From Chalara sp. BL73 (taxonomy: Eukaryota > Ascomycota > Leotiomycetes > Helotiales), in the NCBI GenBank assembly GCA_918026815.1, contig CAKJVC010000042.1:335797-399796 (forward strand): 64,000 nucleotides of DNA, written 5' to 3'. Every line of letters starts with the position of its first letter. Within the stretch, counting starts at the first letter, position 1. The notes beneath the pieces are model-generated. The model had not been told where the DNA came from and made no database searches. It was given only the letters and a program-made list of their open reading frames with translations. The position numbers and the translations under genes are program-made. Below, piece after piece: positions 61,046 to 64,000 of this stretch.

Positions 61046-64000
61046 TCACAAGTACGGCATCCAGAGCACCTCTGTTTGTGCCAGATTCATCGGGTTGACG
61101 GCCTTAGCAATCAAGTCAATCACCGTCTGGTTCGCAGGCAACGTCCCAGCAGGTGTCTGTGCAAGGCTCAAAGTTCTCTTGACAATGAGCTCGCTGTTAG
61201 TCTGCACCGACTCCCTCAATCCAGTCTCTGCTGACTGACTGTTTCTATGTTGACTCGTAAACCAGAAGATCATTTCGTCACGCACAAACAAGCTGAGCTG
61301 CTGCTCCAGCTCGAATTCGGGCTCTGTGAGGCATCGAGCAATGGCCATAATGGAGCAACTAAAAATGCCTTCCGTAGCTAAAGGTCCCATCAGAGTTTGT
61401 AGGTTGGGAGTTAGGCGGAAAGGAACAGGCTCCGGATTGTGGAAGTATGCCTTTCCCGCAGCCATGCACGACATCAATTCGGACCCCCAGATGTTTCCAG
61501 TAGCCCTTGATATGTTCATCTTATGCGGATATCTATTGTGCATGTGAAGAATATATGTCATGAAGGTGAGGGCCGCGAACTGGTATGAAAACTGTCTTCG
61601 GAACAACCAAAAATCCGAGAAAGAGGGATATATTTGAGTGAAATAGTTTAGCACTACCTCATGCTGCACCCATTTGTCTTGAATGGCCGTATATGTCTCT
61701 AGCTTAGCTTGGGCAGAATGCTCGCCCGATTTCTGGTCGCGTAAGTTAGTAATGACGACAGGCGATGATTGGATATTAGGACATACCTTAGTCTCCTGTA
61801 AAGCCCGCAGCTTCTCCATCGTGAATAGAATTGGATCGTCCTTCAGCATGCCACTCTTCCTGCAGTTGTCCTCATAAACTCCTTGTAGTGTGACATAGGT
61901 CGGATCATCCTGTACCATCCGGATATGAGGAGCCAATGGTACCATTAATGGAAGATGGAAGCCGAGATTGCGTCGGCGACTCTCCTTGCGCTTACCCAGT
62001 GTTCCGTTGAAGTGTCTGAAAAGTTGTAAGATACGCTCTTCACGCCGGCAATTTCGCGCTGCTGGATGCTGTATGGCGAATGGATGGACGCTGCCATCGT
62101 GACCGCGAATTTTGAGCCGACGATGACATACCCCAATACCACGGACTAGTTCTACGTTGGGCAAGAATCTTTCAATGCGTATAAAGTCCTGATTCTTGTC
62201 TTTGTGCTGCAGATACTGCCCAGGAATTTCAACCTCATCAAACTTCTGGAACTTGAACTCACTCAGATGCTGGCTGTAGCTCTCTAGGTGTGCGAAAGTA
62301 CGACGACGATCCAGCTTCTCCTCAAACTTATCACGCCATTTGCGAAGTTTGTGAATATATTCGTACATAGTAGGCTTCTTATCCACAAAGTCTGCATCAA
62401 ATTGCTTTCGAATATGAGCAGGAAGAATCGTTTCGGAGAATCTCGTGATGTTGGCTTCTGTCGCGGTAGGCAGTTTCACATCCCGGGCATAGGACGCCGG
62501 CATTCGACCAACATAATTGAGGGCATCATTCAGCAACGCAGTGATCAGACGATACGCATCCTCGTCTGGTGGGCATTTGAAGTATTTTTGGATTTGATCG
62601 ACCATAGACTCCATCGACAACGCTAGGAGAGGGAAAGCTGTTTTGAGAATGGACAGAATCTCTTCGGTATGTTCCCACGGTGGTTTTTTCTGTGGAGGTT
62701 GCTTTGTGGCTGCAGCCACCTGATCTCCAGTTGTAGTACCATTGGCCTGGCCGTTGACACCATTCGCCTCTGACTGTTCTCCTTTGACTTCAGGATTTGC
62801 TGTTCCTGGCCGGGAGCCGGCGGCGCTTCCTGACTGCGGCATCGTTGGAGTTTCTTGACGCTGCAAGGTAGGAGAGCCGTTCTGCTTGGGAGTAGATCCA
62901 GTAGCGGAGTTGCGGGCCTTTTGTTTCCGTTCCCTCTCTTCCCTTGCTTCTTGAGTCTTTTGATAGCTAACATATCTTCGCGATTGGTTCTCAACTGGAA
63001 GTAAAGAGCTTGAGGATAAGACTTCGCAATCCTTGCCAGAATCATATGTGCTTTATCGGCTTCCTTGTGTCCAAGCCCCGTGAGTAGTTGGGGAATGAAT
63101 GTGATCCAGTACCAGACAGGTGTCTCGCCTTTATACTCATCGAACTGAGTGTTGAGAGTTCCTTCCGCATCATCAAGACTCAACAACCACAAGATACGTG
63201 TTAGCAGCTTCCGAGACTTTGCGCTCTTGTAAAGTCCGGCGGCCTCAAGATAGCAGCTCAAGGCATTTTTGGCGTTGGAATAACTAGTTGGGTTCTCTTT
63301 GAACAGACGATCGTTATAGTATCCCCACTCAGCCCATGCCTTCGGAAGCTTGATATCAAAGAATAATGCCATTCCGTAAGCCTCAGCTGCATCCTCACGT
63401 TGTCCAAGCTTCTCCATGAACATCCCCTTCAACGTGTAAAACTCAGCCTTTTGACCTGGACCAAAGTAGTTGAGATTTGTGTTGTTTATGACATCCAGAC
63501 CGCTGCTCAATTGAGTTGGGTCTGCATAATGAGACTTGGCTTGCTCTCGAAGCTTCAAAAACGCTTCTTGGATCTCAATGTTGGGCAAAGTATAGATCTT
63601 GCTTAACTGGCTAATACAGACCTCTGGTAGCTGATGTTTCCGAGCAACATGAGCAAAACGATTGATTATCCAGGCAGTTTCATGATACCCACGATACGCA
63701 AAAGAGGCACCGTTTGAATTCGGCCCTTGGGGCGGGAGAAGTGCGAGGTAGGTTGTGTTGATGAGGCCGAATATATGCTGTCTCCATACCACCAGATCGT
63801 TCCACGCGGTAATATCATCCCACAGGTTAGGAAGACGGTCGCGCCAGGTACCAAGTAGTAGCTTAAGTTCCCCAGACTTAACATCCAAGTTTGCTTGATT
63901 GGTCTGTGCCAAGCTTTGGCATATAACGCTTGCGTCATGCAGCTCAACGAGTTGCTGGAAGTTCTGCAGAAGCGGTATATGGGCATTGGTGATGCGTTTA
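61046..64000 (-). CDS. TRA1: TRA1 / TRRAP, C-terminal part (5' end outside the window), with an apparent frameshift
   Basis: Scaffold of the SAGA and NuA4 histone acetyltransferase complexes; binds transcription activators. The frame is open to the right edge, so only about the last 970 residues are here. Family marks: [35 protein letters not shown] and [16 protein letters not shown] in the FAT region; [21 protein letters not shown]; and the pseudokinase with [15 protein letters not shown] in place of catalytic residues, ending [17 protein letters not shown]. An in-frame 54-bp intron lies at 61733-61786 (between QETK and KSGEHS). Two long frames overlap near 62958-62961: after MLAIK the family-like sequence moves to the -1 frame ([17 protein letters not shown]), at a run of four A on the minus strand. 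This suggests loss of one base, either real or an assembly error. Confidence 0.9.

Noticed and set aside
61733..61786. Insertion of 18 residues (VCPNIQ...) in TRA1
   Set aside because: It has GTATGT at the 5' end, a TTACTAAC branch-like site and a CAG at the 3' end; its removal restores a continuous family-like sequence, so it is an in-frame intron.
1..64000. CRISPR arrays, bacterial operons, plasmid or phage features
   Set aside because: No regularly spaced repeats; the genes are intron-rich and eukaryotic throughout.

Overview
The window is nuclear DNA of a filamentous ascomycete (Pezizomycotina), most likely a Leotiomycetes-like mould. Most genes carry several short introns of about 50-90 bp with GT..AG borders. 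The products are typically fungal: a TRK potassium transporter, a HET-domain protein, an NADH pyrophosphatase, a cellobiose-dehydrogenase-type cytochrome domain, a Ycr023c-like MFS carrier and a dispersed 5S rRNA copy. The class-level placement is inference. Exon structures below were worked out by hand from splice signals and reading-frame continuity.

Left part (1-19 kb): the 3' end of a caspase-like/DUF4384-like protein gene; a small Myb/SANT-like ORF; a long gene-poor stretch with a 21-bp perfect palindrome and a 5'-diverged 5S rRNA copy; TRK potassium transporter; interstitial telomere-like repeats; mitochondrial-type beta-carbonic anhydrase convergent with a D-2-hydroxyacid dehydrogenase that has a 19-nt microexon; a small secreted protein; a secreted subtilisin; a GFA/CENP-V zinc enzyme; and a secreted b-type cytochrome domain protein.

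Middle part (19-45 kb): a large conserved WD40-like protein; an amino-acid permease with 12 introns; a short secreted-protein ORF broken by one stop codon; an MFS transporter; NADH pyrophosphatase; enoyl-CoA hydratase; a gene-poor block with a CT microsatellite and a 303-bp AT-rich MITE-like element; and an adenylation domain fused directly to a ferric-reductase-like membrane flavoprotein (TmpB-like architecture). A gene-empty 2.9 kb follows.

Right part (45-64 kb): a SET/MYND protein; a DUF7923-like protein; a divergent pair of RNA-processing genes (eIF4A-III/FAL1 and SF3a60) sharing a 380-bp promoter; a three-exon PMP3 proteolipid gene that no single long ORF reveals; a HET domain spliced to a C2H2-type zinc-finger module; a prolyl-4-hydroxylase-like oxygenase; and the 3' part of TRA1, which carries an apparent 1-nt frameshift at an A4 run.

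The genes mix housekeeping functions (ion and pH/CO2 homeostasis, splicing, chromatin, beta-oxidation) with secreted and recognition-type accessory genes. I see no classical biosynthetic cluster. The most unusual items are the HET/zinc-finger fusion, the adenylation/flavoprotein fusion, the MITE candidate and the TRA1 frameshift.
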